In this document: piece after piece, positions 17,250 to 26,765 of the stretch | Numbering within the stretch: the stretch's first letter is position 1 | Layout: every line of letters starts with the position of its first letter | NCBI GenBank assembly: GCA_025056865.1 | Contig: JANWVO010000014.1 | Span: 1 to 60,008 of the forward strand | DNA: 60,008 nucleotides | Origin: Bryobacteraceae bacterium | GTDB taxonomy: Bacteria; Acidobacteriota; Terriglobia; Bryobacterales; Bryobacteraceae | Reading direction: 5' to 3' | Position numbers and translations under genes: made by a program | The notes under the pieces: generated by a model | What the model saw: the letters and a program-made list of their open reading frames with translations, nothing else | Told to the model about the DNA's origin: nothing | The model's database searches: none

Positions 17250-18442
17250 TCGGACAGGTCCTCCGGCAGCCTGCGGCTGAGCCAGTAGCCCAGCACGGGG
17301 AAGACGAGCAGCGAAGCGAGCGCGGCGTGCAGCGACGTGCGGTCAGCCAGCCAGCCGGTGAACGGGACGAAAATCAGGCCCGCCGCGCCCCAGGCGAAGC
17401 CCATCAGCAGCGCCGACACGGTGGCTGCCTGCGAGGGCGCCAGCCTCTGGGCGACGGTGACGTTGACCGGGATGGTGAACAGCAGCACGAGGCCGCCAGC
17501 CACGAGGCAGGCCACGCCCCACGGGGAAGGGGTCAGAAAGAAGACGGCCATCAGCGGAGCCGACCAGAGGAAGGAGTGCTGGATGACGCGTTTGGGGCCG
17601 AAGCGGGCCGAGAGCTGGCCGCCGGCGATGCCGCCGAGGGCGCCCGCGGCGAGATACGCGGTGAGGATGTAGGCGGCGCGGTGCAGGCTGTAGCCGCGCT
17701 CGCGGCTCAGATAGAGAACAAGGAACTGCGCGAAGACGACCTGCACGGCGGAGCGGAAGAACACGCCCCAATAGAGAATTGACAGGGGCCGGAGGACGGA
17801 GCGCAGCGGCCTCCAGTCGAAGGACCGCCCGCTGCCGCGCGCCTCGGCGGGCGGGCGGACAAGGGCGAGGCAGGCGGCCGAAACGGCCACGCCCGGCAGG
17901 GCCGCCCAGAGAAGGTTGCCGATGCCGAAGCGGGCGAGGAACTCCTTGAAGAAGACCGGCGCGGCCGCGATGCCGAGGGTGCCGGAGCTGATGAAGACGG
18001 CCATCCACCGGGCGCGGTGCGAGGGCATTCCGGCAGCGGCCCAGGAGGAGGCCTGCGGGTGGAAGGCGCTGACGCCCGCCCCGCCGACGAGCATGAGCGC
18101 CAGAGCCGCCGCAAAGCCTGGCGCGAGCGCAGCGGACAGAATGAAGACGCCGGCCACCGCCGGCCCGAGCGCGGAAAACAGCGGCGAGCGGAAGCGGTCC
18201 GAAAGATAGCCGTAAAGCGGCTGCGTGACGGACGAGCTGAAGACGAGCACGCCGCCGAGCAGCCCGGCCTGGGCCAGCGTCAGCCCAAGCCGCCCGACGA
18301 TGAACGGCTGAAGGACGCCGAGGCTGCCCGAGTATAGATCCACGAAGAAATGTCCGAGCGACAGCAGCGCGAGCGTCACGGCGCCGGCGCGCAGGCGCGC
18401 AGCGGCATCCGGAGCTGCCAGTGCCGGGGCGGATGCGTTCAT
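17246..18442 (-). CDS. MFS transporter, Fsr (fosmidomycin-resistance)-like
   Basis: 398 residues, about 12 membrane helices. The N-terminal half has [30 protein letters not shown] and the loop DRFRSP, and the middle holds AFHPQAS, all seen in Fsr-like carriers. It is the first gene of the operon MFS-queC-queE, joined by a 4-base overlap to queC. A -10-like TATACT lies 16 bases before the ATG. Fsr proteins export small molecules, but the coupling to queuosine genes raises the possibility of a deazapurine transporter. That role is inference from context only. Confidence 0.85.
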   Translation of the reverse strand: MNASAPALAAPDAAARLRAGAVTLALLSLGHFFVDLYSGSLGVLQPFIVGRLGLTLAQAGLLGGVLVFSSSVTQPLYGYLSDRFRSPLFSALGPAVAGVFILSAALAPGFAAALALMLVGGAGVSAFHPQASSWAAAGMPSHRARWMAVFISSGTLGIAAAPVFFKEFLARFGIGNLLWAALPGVAVSAACLALVRPPAEARGSGRSFDWRPLRSVLRPLSILYWGVFFRSAVQVVFAQFLVLYLSRERGYSLHRAAYILTAYLAAGALGGIAGGQLSARFGPKRVIQHSFLWSAPLMAVFFLTPSPWGVACLVAGGLVLLFTIPVNVTVAQRLAPSQAATVSALLMGFAWGAAGLIFVPFTGWLADRTSLHAALASLLVFPVLGYWLSRRLPEDLSE

Positions 18443-18553
18443 GGCGGGGGCTTCTTCCAGTATACGAACCGCTTCCGGAGGGGGCCGCGCGCCGCCCTCT
18501 CTGCAAGGCGCGCCGCGCGCGGCGTGCCGGTCCGAGGGTCCAAGGGCCTGTGG

Positions 18554-18559
18554 TAGGCT
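18554..18559 (+). promoter_or_regulatory. TAGGCT hexamer 6 bases before the methyltransferase ATG
   Basis: TAGGCT is followed by TCAGCC and then ATG 18566, with no Shine-Dalgarno. The same TCAGCC-ATG context follows a TATAAT before the gene at 59886. A leaderless start is possible; the -10 match is weak. Confidence 0.25.
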
Positions 18560-18565
18560 TCAGCC

Positions 18566-19450
18566 ATGAGACGCAGTGCAGTCCTCCTGTCCTTTGTTCT
18601 GCTGTTCTGCCCCGGGCTGGCTCATGGCCAGTACGACGAGTACGGCGGCGACGTGCCGTATGTGCCCACGCCATACCCAATCGTGGAGGCGATGCTGAAG
18701 CTGGGCAACATCAGGCCATCGGACTTTGTCATCGACCTCGGCTGCGGCGACGGGCGCATCGTCGTGATGGCGGCGGAGAAGTTCGGCGCGCGGGGCATCG
18801 GCTACGACCTGAACCCGCAGCGGATCGCCGAGGCGAAGGAGAACGCGAAGAAGGCGGGCGTCGAAGACAGGGTGCAGTTCATCGAGAAGAACCTGTTCGA
18901 TGCCGACATCAGCAAGGCGACGCTGGTGACGCTGTACCTGCTGCCTGACGTCAACCTGCGGCTGCGTCCGAAGCTGCTGCGCGAGCTGCGCACCGGGGCG
19001 CGGATCGTGAGCCACAGCTTCGACATGGGCGACTGGAAGCCGGACAGGAAGATCGAAGTGAACGGCAAGACGCTCTATTACTGGGAGGTGACCGAGCAGG
19101 CGAAGAAGCAGTTCGGCGAACCGCAGGCGCGCATCGAGCTGAACGGGGTGTGGGATTCGCGGCTGACGGGGCGGGGCGAGGCGGTGGCCGCCGAAATGAT
19201 TCTGAGCGTCCGCGGGCAGTCCCTGCTGGGCTACTTCAGCTTTCCGGACAGGCCGTTGCTCGAGGTGCGGCGGGGGAGAGTGGAGGGCGACGCGCTGTTT
19301 TTCGAGGTGGAGCGGCCGGGCGATTCCGGGCCGGGCGCCGTGTACCGCATCTCGGCGCGGTTCACAGAGGAGCGCATGGAAGGAGAAGCCGTGGCCGTGG
19401 ACGGCAACGGCCAGACGGAATGGGCCTGGACGGCGGAAAAGCGCCACTGA
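18566..19450 (+). CDS. Exported SAM-dependent methyltransferase
   Basis: 294 residues. A Sec signal peptide (RRSAVLLSFVLLFCPGLAHG) precedes a class I methyltransferase fold: VPYVPTPYPIVEAMLKL, then the SAM-binding motif I VIDLGCGDGRIVVMAAEKFG at about 54-70, GYDLNPQRIAEA (motif II) and LYLLPDVNLRLRPKL. The C-terminal third (from about 200) is a beta-rich extension of unknown role. A methyltransferase needs SAM, which is not expected in the periplasm, so either the signal acts as a membrane anchor or the start is misjudged. No alternative start that would remove the signal keeps the PYVPTP motif. Substrate unknown. Confidence 0.82.
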   Translation: MRRSAVLLSFVLLFCPGLAHGQYDEYGGDVPYVPTPYPIVEAMLKLGNIRPSDFVIDLGCGDGRIVVMAAEKFGARGIGYDLNPQRIAEAKENAKKAGVEDRVQFIEKNLFDADISKATLVTLYLLPDVNLRLRPKLLRELRTGARIVSHSFDMGDWKPDRKIEVNGKTLYYWEVTEQAKKQFGEPQARIELNGVWDSRLTGRGEAVAAEMILSVRGQSLLGYFSFPDRPLLEVRRGRVEGDALFFEVERPGDSGPGAVYRISARFTEERMEGEAVAVDGNGQTEWAWTAEKRH

Positions 19451-19454
19451 GCGC

Positions 19455-19472
19455 GCGCCCGGCAGCGGGCGC
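19455..19472 (+). terminator. Hairpin after the methyltransferase gene
   Basis: GCGCCCG (19455-19461) pairs perfectly with CGGGCGC (19466-19472) around a 4-base loop, 5 bases after the stop codon. There is no U-run, so it is only a candidate terminator. Confidence 0.4.
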
Positions 19473-19564
19473 ATCCGGCCGGGGCGCCGCCGGAACGGAT
19501 CCGCCGGGGCTGGCCGTCACCGAATCCGGAGTTTTGAATCCCGATTGCTAGAATAGGAGTGCGT

Positions 19565-21001
19565 ATGCCCGCCTCCCCACCCAAATACAAACCTAATCCG
19601 AAGGCTCCGCGCCAGCCGCTGCCGCTGCTGGATCCGGAACGCCGCCGCCGGACGGCCGACGAAGTCGCGCTCGGCTACACGGCCGAGCAGGCGCAGATGG
19701 AAGCGCAGCGCTGCCTCCAGTGCCAGAAGCCGGTCTGCGTGGAGGCATGTCCCCTGCACATCGACATCAAGCGGTTCATCCTGCGGATCGCGGAGGGCGA
19801 CTTTCAGGGGGCCCACGACGTGATCAGCGAGCAGAGCCCGTTTCCGGGCGTCTGCGGGCGCGTCTGCCAGCACGAGCTGTTCTGCGAGAGTGCGTGCGTG
19901 GTGGGCAAGAAATGGGATCCGGTGGCGATCGGGTCGCTGGAGCGCTTCGCGGCGGACCATGCGCGGCTGCGCATGAAGGAGCTGGCCGGCAGCTACCCGA
20001 AGCCGACGGGCAGGAAGGTGGCGCTGGTGGGCAGCGGTCCGGCGTCGCTGATCGCCGCCTACGACCTGGTTCGTTTGAACTACCGGGTGACGGTGTTCGA
20101 GGCGCTGCACAAGCTGGGCGGCGTGATGGCCTACGGGATTCCGAACTTCCGCCTGCCGCGGGAGATCCTCGAGGAGGAGATCGCGCGGCTCCAGAACATG
20201 GGCGTCGAGTTCGTGCCGGACTTCATCGTGGGCAAGACGGCGACGCTCGAGGATCTGTTCGAGGAAGGCTACGAAGCGATCTTCATCGGGACGGGCGCGG
20301 GGCTGCCTTATCTGATGGGCATTCCGGGCGAGAACCTGATTGGGGTCTATACGGCGAACGAGTTCCTGACGCGCGTGAACCTGATGGAGGCGTTCAAATT
20401 CCCCGAGTCGCCCACGCCGGTGCGCGTCGGCAGGCACACGGTGGTGGTGGGCGGAGGCAACTCGGCGATGGACGCGGCGCGCTGGGCGGTGCGGCTGGGC
20501 AGCGAGGTGACCATCCTGTACCGCCGGGGGCGCGCGGAGCTGAAGGCGCGGCTGGAAGAGATCGAGCACGCCGAAGAAGAAGGCGTGCGGTTCGAATTTC
20601 TGGCGGCGCCGGTGGCGCTGTATGGCGACGACAACGGCTGCGTGCGCGAGATGGAGTGCATCCGGATGGAGCTGGGCGAACCGGACGAAAGCGGCCGCCG
20701 CGCGCCGGTGCCGGTGCCCGGTTCGGAGTTCCGGATTCCTGCCGACACGGTCGTGGCCGCCATCGGGCAGGCGCCGAACCCGACATTGCAGAAGTCGACG
20801 CCGCAACTGGTGACGAAGCGGGGCAAGATCGTGATCAACGACTGGGGGGAGACTTCGATCCCCAACGTGTTCGCCGGCGGGGACGTGGTGCGCGGCGGGT
20901 CGACGGTGATTCTGGCGATGAAGGACGGGCGGACCGCGGCGCGGGCGATCCACGAGGCGCTGAGCGGGGCGAGGGAGTCCCGCGAGGAGGTGCAGGCATG
21001 A
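19565..21001 (+). CDS. NfnB-like / glutamate synthase small-chain-like NADPH oxidoreductase
   Basis: 478 residues from ATG 19565, which has AGGAG 5 bases upstream (GTG 19559 is too close to it). The N-terminal ferredoxin-like domain carries two 4Fe-4S ligand sets (CLQCQKPVCVEACPLHIDI and GVCGRVCQHELFCESACV). Next come an FAD-binding GSGPASLIAAYD and an NADPH Rossmann motif VVGGGNSAMDAARWAVRLG. It overlaps by 4 bases a gene for the NfnA-type partner, so the pair most likely is NADH-dependent reduced ferredoxin:NADP oxidoreductase (electron-bifurcating NfnAB) or the related sulfide dehydrogenase SudAB. Stand-alone GltD is less likely because no glutamate synthase large subunit is nearby. Confidence 0.88.
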   Translation: MPASPPKYKPNPKAPRQPLPLLDPERRRRTADEVALGYTAEQAQMEAQRCLQCQKPVCVEACPLHIDIKRFILRIAEGDFQGAHDVISEQSPFPGVCGRVCQHELFCESACVVGKKWDPVAIGSLERFAADHARLRMKELAGSYPKPTGRKVALVGSGPASLIAAYDLVRLNYRVTVFEALHKLGGVMAYGIPNFRLPREILEEEIARLQNMGVEFVPDFIVGKTATLEDLFEEGYEAIFIGTGAGLPYLMGIPGENLIGVYTANEFLTRVNLMEAFKFPESPTPVRVGRHTVVVGGGNSAMDAARWAVRLGSEVTILYRRGRAELKARLEEIEHAEEEGVRFEFLAAPVALYGDDNGCVREMECIRMELGEPDESGRRAPVPVPGSEFRIPADTVVAAIGQAPNPTLQKSTPQLVTKRGKIVINDWGETSIPNVFAGGDVVRGGSTVILAMKDGRTAARAIHEALSGARESREEVQA

Positions 21002-21831
21002 GCGCGCTGATTCTCGACAAGCGCCAACTGGCGCCGGAGATCACGCTGCTCGAAGTGGAGGCGCCGCGCATCCAGAAGCGCTGGCGCGCCGGGCAGTTCA
21101 TCATCATCCGGCCGCTGCCGCACAGCGAACGCATCCCGCTGACGATTGTGGATTCGAGCGCGGAGCGCGGATCGATCACGATGGTCATACAGGCCGTAGG
21201 CAAGACGACGCGCGAGGCTGTCGCGCTGGAGCCGGGCGAGTCGATCTGCGACCTGGTGGGCCCGCTGGGCGAGCCGGCCGAGATCTGCACGGGCGAGCGG
21301 GTGCTGTGCATGGCGGGCGGCGTGGGCGTAGCCGAGCTGCTGCCGGTGGCGCGCGCCTACAAGGAAGCGGGCAACACGGTGGTTGCGCTCTGCGGAGCGA
21401 GGTCGGACGCTTACCGGATCCTCGACCGGGAGCTGCGGGAGTGCGCCGACGAGCTGCACTGGGCCACCGACGACGGCAGCTACGGCTTCCACGGCAACGT
21501 GGTTCAGTTGCTGCTGAGCCTGGCCGGGCCGGGCAGCTTCGCCGAGGGCCATGTGATCGGGCCGATCCCGATGATGAAGGCCGCGGCGGAAGCAACGCGC
21601 GGCTGGGGCCTGAAGCTGCACGCCAGCCTGAACCCGATCATGATCGACGGCACGGGCATGTGCGGCGGCTGCCGCGTGACCGTGGGCGGGCAGGTTCGCT
21701 TTGCCTGCGTCGACGGCCCCTGCTTCGACGCGCACGAGGTCGACTTCGACGAAATGACGCGCCGCAACCGGGCGTACCGCGACATGGAACTCGAAGCGCT
21801 GAAGCACGACTGCCGGCTCGGGCTGCACTGA
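20998..21831 (+). CDS. NfnA-like FAD/NAD-binding iron-sulfur subunit
   Basis: 277 residues; ATG 20998 overlaps the upstream stop (ATGA). Domains are a ferredoxin-reductase beta-barrel with AGQFIIIRP and ERIPLTIVD (FAD), a nucleotide-binding half with MAGGVGVAELLPVARAYK, and a C-terminal 2Fe-2S site in DGTGMCGGCRVTVGGQ then ACVDGPCFDAHEVDFD. This is the NfnA/DHODH-electron-transfer type. An extra Cys stands in DGPCFD where many family members have Glu. The small subunit binds NADH in NfnAB. Gene order here is large then small. Confidence 0.88.
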   Translation: MSALILDKRQLAPEITLLEVEAPRIQKRWRAGQFIIIRPLPHSERIPLTIVDSSAERGSITMVIQAVGKTTREAVALEPGESICDLVGPLGEPAEICTGERVLCMAGGVGVAELLPVARAYKEAGNTVVALCGARSDAYRILDRELRECADELHWATDDGSYGFHGNVVQLLLSLAGPGSFAEGHVIGPIPMMKAAAEATRGWGLKLHASLNPIMIDGTGMCGGCRVTVGGQVRFACVDGPCFDAHEVDFDEMTRRNRAYRDMELEALKHDCRLGLH

Positions 21832-21853
21832 GCCGGGCGGCGCGCCGGGGGCG

Positions 21854-23209
21854 TCAGGCCCCCAGCCGCTCGAAATAGCGCACCACGGCTTCGATGCCCG
21901 CGAAGAAGTTCGGCACGTGGAATTTCTCGTTGGGCGAGTGCAGGTTGTCGTCCGGCAGGCCGAATCCCATCAGCACGCTGGGGATGCCCAGGCAGGCGTT
22001 GAAGAGGCCGACAATCGGAATGGAGCCGCCGCTTCGGATGAAGACGGTCTTGCGGCCGAAGATCTCCTCGAGCGCGAGCGCGGCCTCTTTCACGAAGAGG
22101 TTCTCAGGATCGACGAGACTCGCCGGGGCGCCGTGCAGGAGGCGGAATTCGGCCCGCACGCCGCGCGGCTTCGCCGCGGCGATGGCGGCCCTGAGCTGCT
22201 CCACCGCCTCTTCCGGGCGCTGCTCCGGCACGAGCCGCATGGAGATCTTCGCCACAGCGCGGGCGGGGATCACGGTCTTGGCGCCCTCGCCCGTGAAGCC
22301 GCCGCGGATGCCGTGCACTTCCAGCGTCGGGCGCGCCCACGTCCGCTCGAAGACGGAATAGCCTGGCTCGCCGGTGAGTTCGGGCGCGCCGATTTCCTTC
22401 TCGAGATACTCCTTTTCGTCGAAAGGCAGCCGCGCCCAGGCCTCCTTTTCGGCGGGGGCCGGCTCGACGACGCGGTCATAGAAGCCGGGGATGAGGATGC
22501 GGCCGTCGCGGTTCTTGAGCGCGGTGAGGATCTCCGCAATGGCCATGAGCGGGTTCGGGGCGACGCCGCCGTACACGCCCGAATGGAGGTCCTGCCGCGC
22601 GCCTTCCACGTGCAACTCGCCGTAGACGATGCCGCGCAGGCCGGTGCAGATGGAGGGCAGGCCCGGGGCGAACATCTCGCTGTCGCAGATGACCGCCGCA
22701 TCGGCGGCCAGCTCAGGCGGCTTTTCGGAGACATAGCGGGAAATTGCCTCGCCTCCGCACTCCTCCTCGCCTTCGATGAGGAACCGCACGTTCACCGGCA
22801 GCCGCCCGTCGCGCCGCATCAGCCATTCCACGGCCTTCACGAGGATCCATGTCTGGCCCTTGTCGTCGGTGGCGCCGCGGGCATAAATGTTGCCGTTGCG
22901 GATCTGGGGCTCGAAGGGGGGAGAGACCCACTCCTCGAGCGGATCCGGAGGCTGCACGTCGTAGTGGCCGTAGAGCAGGAGCGTCGGCTTGCCGGGCGCA
23001 CCCAGCCATTCGGCGTAGACGAGCGGGTGTCCGCCGCGGTCGACCAGGGAGGTCTTCGCCAAGCCGGCGCGCTCGAGCGCCGTCCTGACGTATTCGGCGG
23101 CGCGTATCATGTCCGCCTTGTGTTCGGGCAGCGTGCTGATGCTGGGGATGCGGAGCCAGTCGAGCAGTTCGTCGAGCGCCTGTTTCCTGAAGCTTTCAAA
23201 ATCCGTCAT
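21854..23209 (-). CDS. M20 family metallopeptidase (dipeptidase-like)
   Basis: 451 residues from ATG 23209; upstream frame is non-coding. Metal-site motifs are intact: [13 protein letters not shown] (first His and Asp), [10 protein letters not shown] (bridging Asp) and IEGEEECGG (catalytic and metal Glu pair). The lid domain contains the LHSGVYGG dimerisation segment. The family cleaves dipeptides or acyl amino acids with two zinc ions; ArgE/DapE-like paralogues exist, but the long HYDVQP form is typical of cytosolic dipeptidases. No signal peptide. It is divergent from the DUF255 gene. Confidence 0.92.
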   Translation of the reverse strand: MTDFESFRKQALDELLDWLRIPSISTLPEHKADMIRAAEYVRTALERAGLAKTSLVDRGGHPLVYAEWLGAPGKPTLLLYGHYDVQPPDPLEEWVSPPFEPQIRNGNIYARGATDDKGQTWILVKAVEWLMRRDGRLPVNVRFLIEGEEECGGEAISRYVSEKPPELAADAAVICDSEMFAPGLPSICTGLRGIVYGELHVEGARQDLHSGVYGGVAPNPLMAIAEILTALKNRDGRILIPGFYDRVVEPAPAEKEAWARLPFDEKEYLEKEIGAPELTGEPGYSVFERTWARPTLEVHGIRGGFTGEGAKTVIPARAVAKISMRLVPEQRPEEAVEQLRAAIAAAKPRGVRAEFRLLHGAPASLVDPENLFVKEAALALEEIFGRKTVFIRSGGSIPIVGLFNACLGIPSVLMGFGLPDDNLHSPNEKFHVPNFFAGIEAVVRYFERLGA

Positions 23210-23330
23210 GAATCCAACCTTCTGGCGGAGAGGGTCTGCTCCCCTTCTCCGCGCGCATGAGATCCCGCCCGCGCAGCGATGGCGCTGCGGCCGGGCGGCA
23301 CGTTTCGAGCATAGCCGTTCCCGGATCCCG

Positions 23331-25337
23331 ATGCACACCAACGCACTGATTCACGAAAAGAGCCCGTATCTGCTTCAGCACGCGCACAACCCGGTGGACT
23401 GGCTGCCGTGGGGCGAGGCTGCCTTCGCGAAGGCGCGCGCCGAGGACAGGCCGATTTTCCTGTCGATCGGCTATTCGACCTGCCACTGGTGCCATGTGAT
23501 GGAGCGCGAGTCCTTCGAGAACGGGGAGATCGCCGCGCTGCTGAACCGATTCTTCGTGCCGGTGAAGGTGGACCGCGAAGAGCGCCCGGACGTGGACCGC
23601 CTGTACATGACGTTCGTGCAGGCGACGACGGGAAGCGGCGGGTGGCCGCTGAGCGTCTGGCTGACGCCGGATCTGCGCCCCTTTTATGGAGGGACGTATT
23701 TTCCGCCGGAATCACGCTGGGGAAGGCCTGGATTCCGGCAGATTCTCGAGCAAATCGCCCTCGCGTGGCAGACGAATCGCGCAAAAATTCTCGAAGCCGG
23801 GCTGAGAATTCAGGAGGAAATTCAGCAGGCCGTGGCGGTGACGGCGGGCGGGAGAATGCCGGCGGCGGACGCCGTGCACAGCGGATTTCAGCAGTTCCGC
23901 CGGTCGTTTGACGCAGTGCATGGGGGATTCGGCGGGGCTCCGAAATTCCCGCGGCCCGCGGTGCTGCATTTCCTGTTCCGGTACTTCCGGCGCACAGGCA
24001 ACGCCGAAGCGCTCGAGATGGCGCGCCGGACGCTGGTGGAGATGCGGCGCGGCGGGATGTACGACCAGGTGGGCGGCGGCTTTCACCGCTATTCCGTGGA
24101 CGAGCGCTGGTTCGTGCCGCATTTCGAGAAGATGCTGTACGACCAGGCGCAGCTCGCCGCGGCCTATCTGGAAGCCGCGCAGATCACGGGGAAGGCGGCG
24201 GAGCCGGAGGTTCTCCTTACGGCACAGGAGATCTGCGAGTACGTGCTGCGCGACATGACGCATCCGGAAGGGGCGTTCTACTCCGCCGAGGATGCCGACA
24301 GCGAGGACCCCGCGAGGCCGGGCCACAAGGGCGAGGGGGCGTTCTATCTCTGGAGCTGGGAGGAGATGGAGCGCCTGCTCGGGGAGGACCTGCCGTTGTT
24401 TGCCGCCTGCTACGGCTGCCGCGCGCGGGGCAACGTGGACCACGACCCGCATGGCGAGTTCGAAGGAAGGAACATCCTCTGGATGGCGCGGCCGGAGCTG
24501 GCGGCGGACCCCGCCGTGGCGCGGTGCCGCGGCATTCTGTTCGAGGCGCGGTCGAAACGGCCGAGGCCGCATCGGGACGACAAGGTGCTGGCCGCGTGGA
24601 ACGGCCTCATGATCAGCGCGCTGGCGCGCGTGGGCGCCGCCACGGGCGAGGCGAGGTATGTGGAGGCCGCGCGCCGCGCCTTTGCTTTCCTTGAGAAGGC
24701 GCTGCTGTTGCCGGACGGCCGGCTGCTGCGCCGCTGGCGGGAGGGCGAGGCGGCCGTTCCGGCGATGCTCGACGACTACGCCGCGCTGGCGCTGGCGGCC
24801 ATCGACCTGCACCAGGCGGTGTTCGAGGAGGCGCTGCTCGGGAGAGCCGTGCAACTGGCCCGCGTGATGATCGAGCTGTTCGAAGACGCGGGCGGCGGCG
24901 GATTTTTCACGTCCCCCGCCTCGGCTTCCGATCTGCTGTTCCGCATGAAAGAGGACTACGACGGGGCCGAGCCCTCGGGCAACTCGCTGGCGGTGGAGGC
25001 GTTGCTGCGGCTGGCAAGGCTCACCGGAGACGACAGCTTCCTGGCACCCGCGCGAAGGACGCTGGAAGCCTTCGCTTCGCGGCTGGAGCAGCAGCCTTCG
25101 GCGCTGCCGCGGATGCTGGCTGCGCTGCTGCTGCACGAAGCCCCGCCGGTGGAGATCGAGTTCCGCGGCGCGGCCGAAGCGCTTCTCGGCGAATTCCACC
25201 GCCATTTCGAGCCGTTCGCCACGGCGCGGTGGACCGGGCGCGACGGCCCGGGGCAGGCGGTGGTCTGCACGGACTTCGTCTGCAAGCCCGCGGTCTCTTA
25301 CGTAGAGGAATTGCGCGCCCTGTTACACTGGGCGTGA
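23331..25337 (+). CDS. Thioredoxin-domain protein, DUF255/SSP411 family
   Basis: 668 residues from ATG 23331. The N-terminal 160 residues are the DUF255 thioredoxin-like domain: [49 protein letters not shown] with the CxxC (CHWC) pair, and [12 protein letters not shown]. The rest is an (alpha/alpha)6-barrel resembling N-acylglucosamine 2-epimerase folds, with [28 protein letters not shown]. The family is widely conserved but its reaction is unsettled. No Shine-Dalgarno is evident at this start, though the conserved domain begins right after it. Confidence 0.9.
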   Translation: MHTNALIHEKSPYLLQHAHNPVDWLPWGEAAFAKARAEDRPIFLSIGYSTCHWCHVMERESFENGEIAALLNRFFVPVKVDREERPDVDRLYMTFVQATTGSGGWPLSVWLTPDLRPFYGGTYFPPESRWGRPGFRQILEQIALAWQTNRAKILEAGLRIQEEIQQAVAVTAGGRMPAADAVHSGFQQFRRSFDAVHGGFGGAPKFPRPAVLHFLFRYFRRTGNAEALEMARRTLVEMRRGGMYDQVGGGFHRYSVDERWFVPHFEKMLYDQAQLAAAYLEAAQITGKAAEPEVLLTAQEICEYVLRDMTHPEGAFYSAEDADSEDPARPGHKGEGAFYLWSWEEMERLLGEDLPLFAACYGCRARGNVDHDPHGEFEGRNILWMARPELAADPAVARCRGILFEARSKRPRPHRDDKVLAAWNGLMISALARVGAATGEARYVEAARRAFAFLEKALLLPDGRLLRRWREGEAAVPAMLDDYAALALAAIDLHQAVFEEALLGRAVQLARVMIELFEDAGGGGFFTSPASASDLLFRMKEDYDGAEPSGNSLAVEALLRLARLTGDDSFLAPARRTLEAFASRLEQQPSALPRMLAALLLHEAPPVEIEFRGAAEALLGEFHRHFEPFATARWTGRDGPGQAVVCTDFVCKPAVSYVEELRALLHWA

Positions 25338-25369
25338 GCTGTACAGAACTCTCTACCAGAGGAGGATTC

Positions 25370-25876
25370 ATGGCCCGTACGACCACGTTCAAAGGCATGC
25401 CGCTGGAGCTGGCCGGACCGGAGCTGAAGGTGGGGGACAAGGCCCCGGACTTCCGCGCGGTGGACAAGTCGTTGCAGGAGGTGACGCTGGCCTCCACCGG
25501 CAAGGGGATCCGCGTCTTCAGCGTGGTGCCTTCGCTGGACACGCCGGTCTGCGACATGCAGACGAAGCGTTTCAATGACGAGGCGGCCAAGTTCCCGCAG
25601 GTCAGCTTCTACACGATCAGCATGGACCTGCCGTTCGCGCAGAACCGCTGGTGCACGAGCTTCGGCGCGGATCATGTGAAGATGATCAGCGACCACAAGT
25701 ATGCGAGCTTCGGGGAGAACTACGGCACGCTGATCAAGGACTGGCGCATCGAGAGCCGCGCGATTTTCGTGCTGGACGCCGACGACGTGCTGCGCTACGT
25801 CGAGTATGTGCCGGAAGTGGCCCAGCACCCGAACTACGACGCGGTGCTCGCGAAGGTGAAGGAACTGGCCGGCTGA
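25370..25876 (+). CDS. tpx: Thiol peroxidase (atypical 2-Cys peroxiredoxin)
   Basis: 168 residues, with GGAGG well spaced before ATG 25370. DTPVCDMQTKRFN holds the peroxidatic Cys61 and NRWCTSFG the resolving Cys95, the same positions as in E. coli Tpx. It reduces hydrogen and alkyl peroxides using thioredoxin. It follows the DUF255 gene after 32 bases, so the two may be cotranscribed. Its stop touches the stop of the convergent flavin reductase gene with no bases between. Confidence 0.96.
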   Translation: MARTTTFKGMPLELAGPELKVGDKAPDFRAVDKSLQEVTLASTGKGIRVFSVVPSLDTPVCDMQTKRFNDEAAKFPQVSFYTISMDLPFAQNRWCTSFGADHVKMISDHKYASFGENYGTLIKDWRIESRAIFVLDADDVLRYVEYVPEVAQHPNYDAVLAKVKELAG

Positions 25877-26398
25877 TCAGTCCTGCGCGAGGCGGCGGTA
25901 GCTGCCGCCGAAGTAGAGCAGCGGGCGGCCATCGCGGACGCGGGCTTCTTTCACCAGCCCGAAGAAGACCGTGTGGTCGCCCGCATCCATCCTTCTCCAG
26001 GTTTCGCATTCCAGCACGGCCAGCGCGTCCTCGAGCACGGGGGCTCCGGTGGCGCCGCAGCTCCACCGCAGGCCTTCGAAGCGGGCCGGATGCGAGGAGG
26101 CGAAGCGCTCCGACAGCGGCTGCTGCGTCTCATCGAGGAAGTTCACGGCGAAGGAGGCGGCCGTGGAGAAGGGGCCGTGCGTCGCCGCGCGGTGTCCGAT
26201 GCAGATGAGAATGAGCGGCGGGTGGAGCGAGACCGAGGTGAACGAGTTGACGGTGAGGCCGTGCGGCTTGCCGTCGCGGCCGATGACCGTGGCGACGCCG
26301 ACGCCGGTGGCGAAGGCGCCGCAGACGCGGCGAAACAGCGCCGCCGGAACGCCCTCCTGCGTGTTGCCTGCTTTGTTGTGCGTGCTTGACAAGGCCAA
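25877..26398 (-). CDS. Flavin reductase-like (FMN-binding split barrel) protein
   Basis: 173 residues. LFRRVCGAFATGVGVATVIGRDGKPHGLTVNSFTSVSLHPPLILICI is the flavin reductase domain opening; FAVNFLDETQQPLSERFAS and DHTVFFGLV complete it. Such proteins supply reduced FMN to two-component monooxygenases. No monooxygenase is adjacent. The only available starts in frame near the domain are TTG codons (26398, 26392), so the true start is uncertain. They fall inside the divergent HU promoter. Confidence 0.85.
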   Translation of the reverse strand: MALSSTHNKAGNTQEGVPAALFRRVCGAFATGVGVATVIGRDGKPHGLTVNSFTSVSLHPPLILICIGHRAATHGPFSTAASFAVNFLDETQQPLSERFASSHPARFEGLRWSCGATGAPVLEDALAVLECETWRRMDAGDHTVFFGLVKEARVRDGRPLLYFGGSYRRLAQD

Positions 26399-26415
26399 AA
26401 ACCTAATCCTATCAT
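26386..26415 (+). promoter_or_regulatory. Sigma70 promoter of the HU-family gene
   Basis: TTGACA (26386-26391), an 18-base spacer and TATCAT (26410-26415) form one of the best consensus promoters in the window. The expected transcript start near 26422 gives a leader of about 60 bases ending in AGGAGG before TTG 26481. The strength fits an abundant nucleoid protein. Confidence 0.7.
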
Positions 26416-26480
26416 AGGGTTTGCGATGGGGCGGCGGAGGCCGCTCCGGCGGCCGATTCTCTCCCTTTCAGGAGGCGCAC

Positions 26481-26750
26481 TTGATCAAGCTCGACATCGT
26501 CAACGAGGTTGTCAACCGCACGGGCATCACCAAGACCAAAGCGGAAATGGCCGTGGAAACCGTGTTTGAGTCCATGAAGCGCGCCCTCGCCCAGGGAGAG
26601 CGCATCGAGCTGCGCGGCTTTGGCATCTTCACAGTGCGCCCGCGCAAGACGGGCATCGGCCGCAACCCGCGCACTGGCGCGGAAGTCGCCATTCCGCCCG
26701 GCAAGGCGGTCCGCTTCAAGCCCGGCAAGGAGCTGCAATCGCTCGACTGA
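26481..26750 (+). CDS. HU/IHF-family DNA-binding protein
   Basis: 89 residues from TTG 26481, chosen because AGGAGG lies 5 bases upstream and HU proteins begin at this point. LIKLDIVNEVVNRTGITKTKAEMAVETVFESMKRAL is the alpha-helical dimer part and RGFGIFTVRPRKTGIGRNPRTG is the DNA-embracing beta-arm with the conserved Pro-containing tip; it ends in RFKPGKELQ. It bends and compacts DNA as a dimer. A strong promoter is located just upstream. Confidence 0.95.
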   Translation: MIKLDIVNEVVNRTGITKTKAEMAVETVFESMKRALAQGERIELRGFGIFTVRPRKTGIGRNPRTGAEVAIPPGKAVRFKPGKELQSLD

Positions 26751-26765
26751 TGCGGCGGCGGGCCC

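Noticed and set aside
18443-18470. preQ1 riboswitch before the MFS-queC-queE operon
   Set aside because: The leader predicted from the TATACT -10 is only about ten bases, and no preQ1 aptamer pattern is visible.
19565-21001. Calling this gene gltD (glutamate synthase small chain)
   Set aside because: No large subunit is near, and it is coupled to an NfnA-type partner, so the NfnB/SudA reading is better supported.
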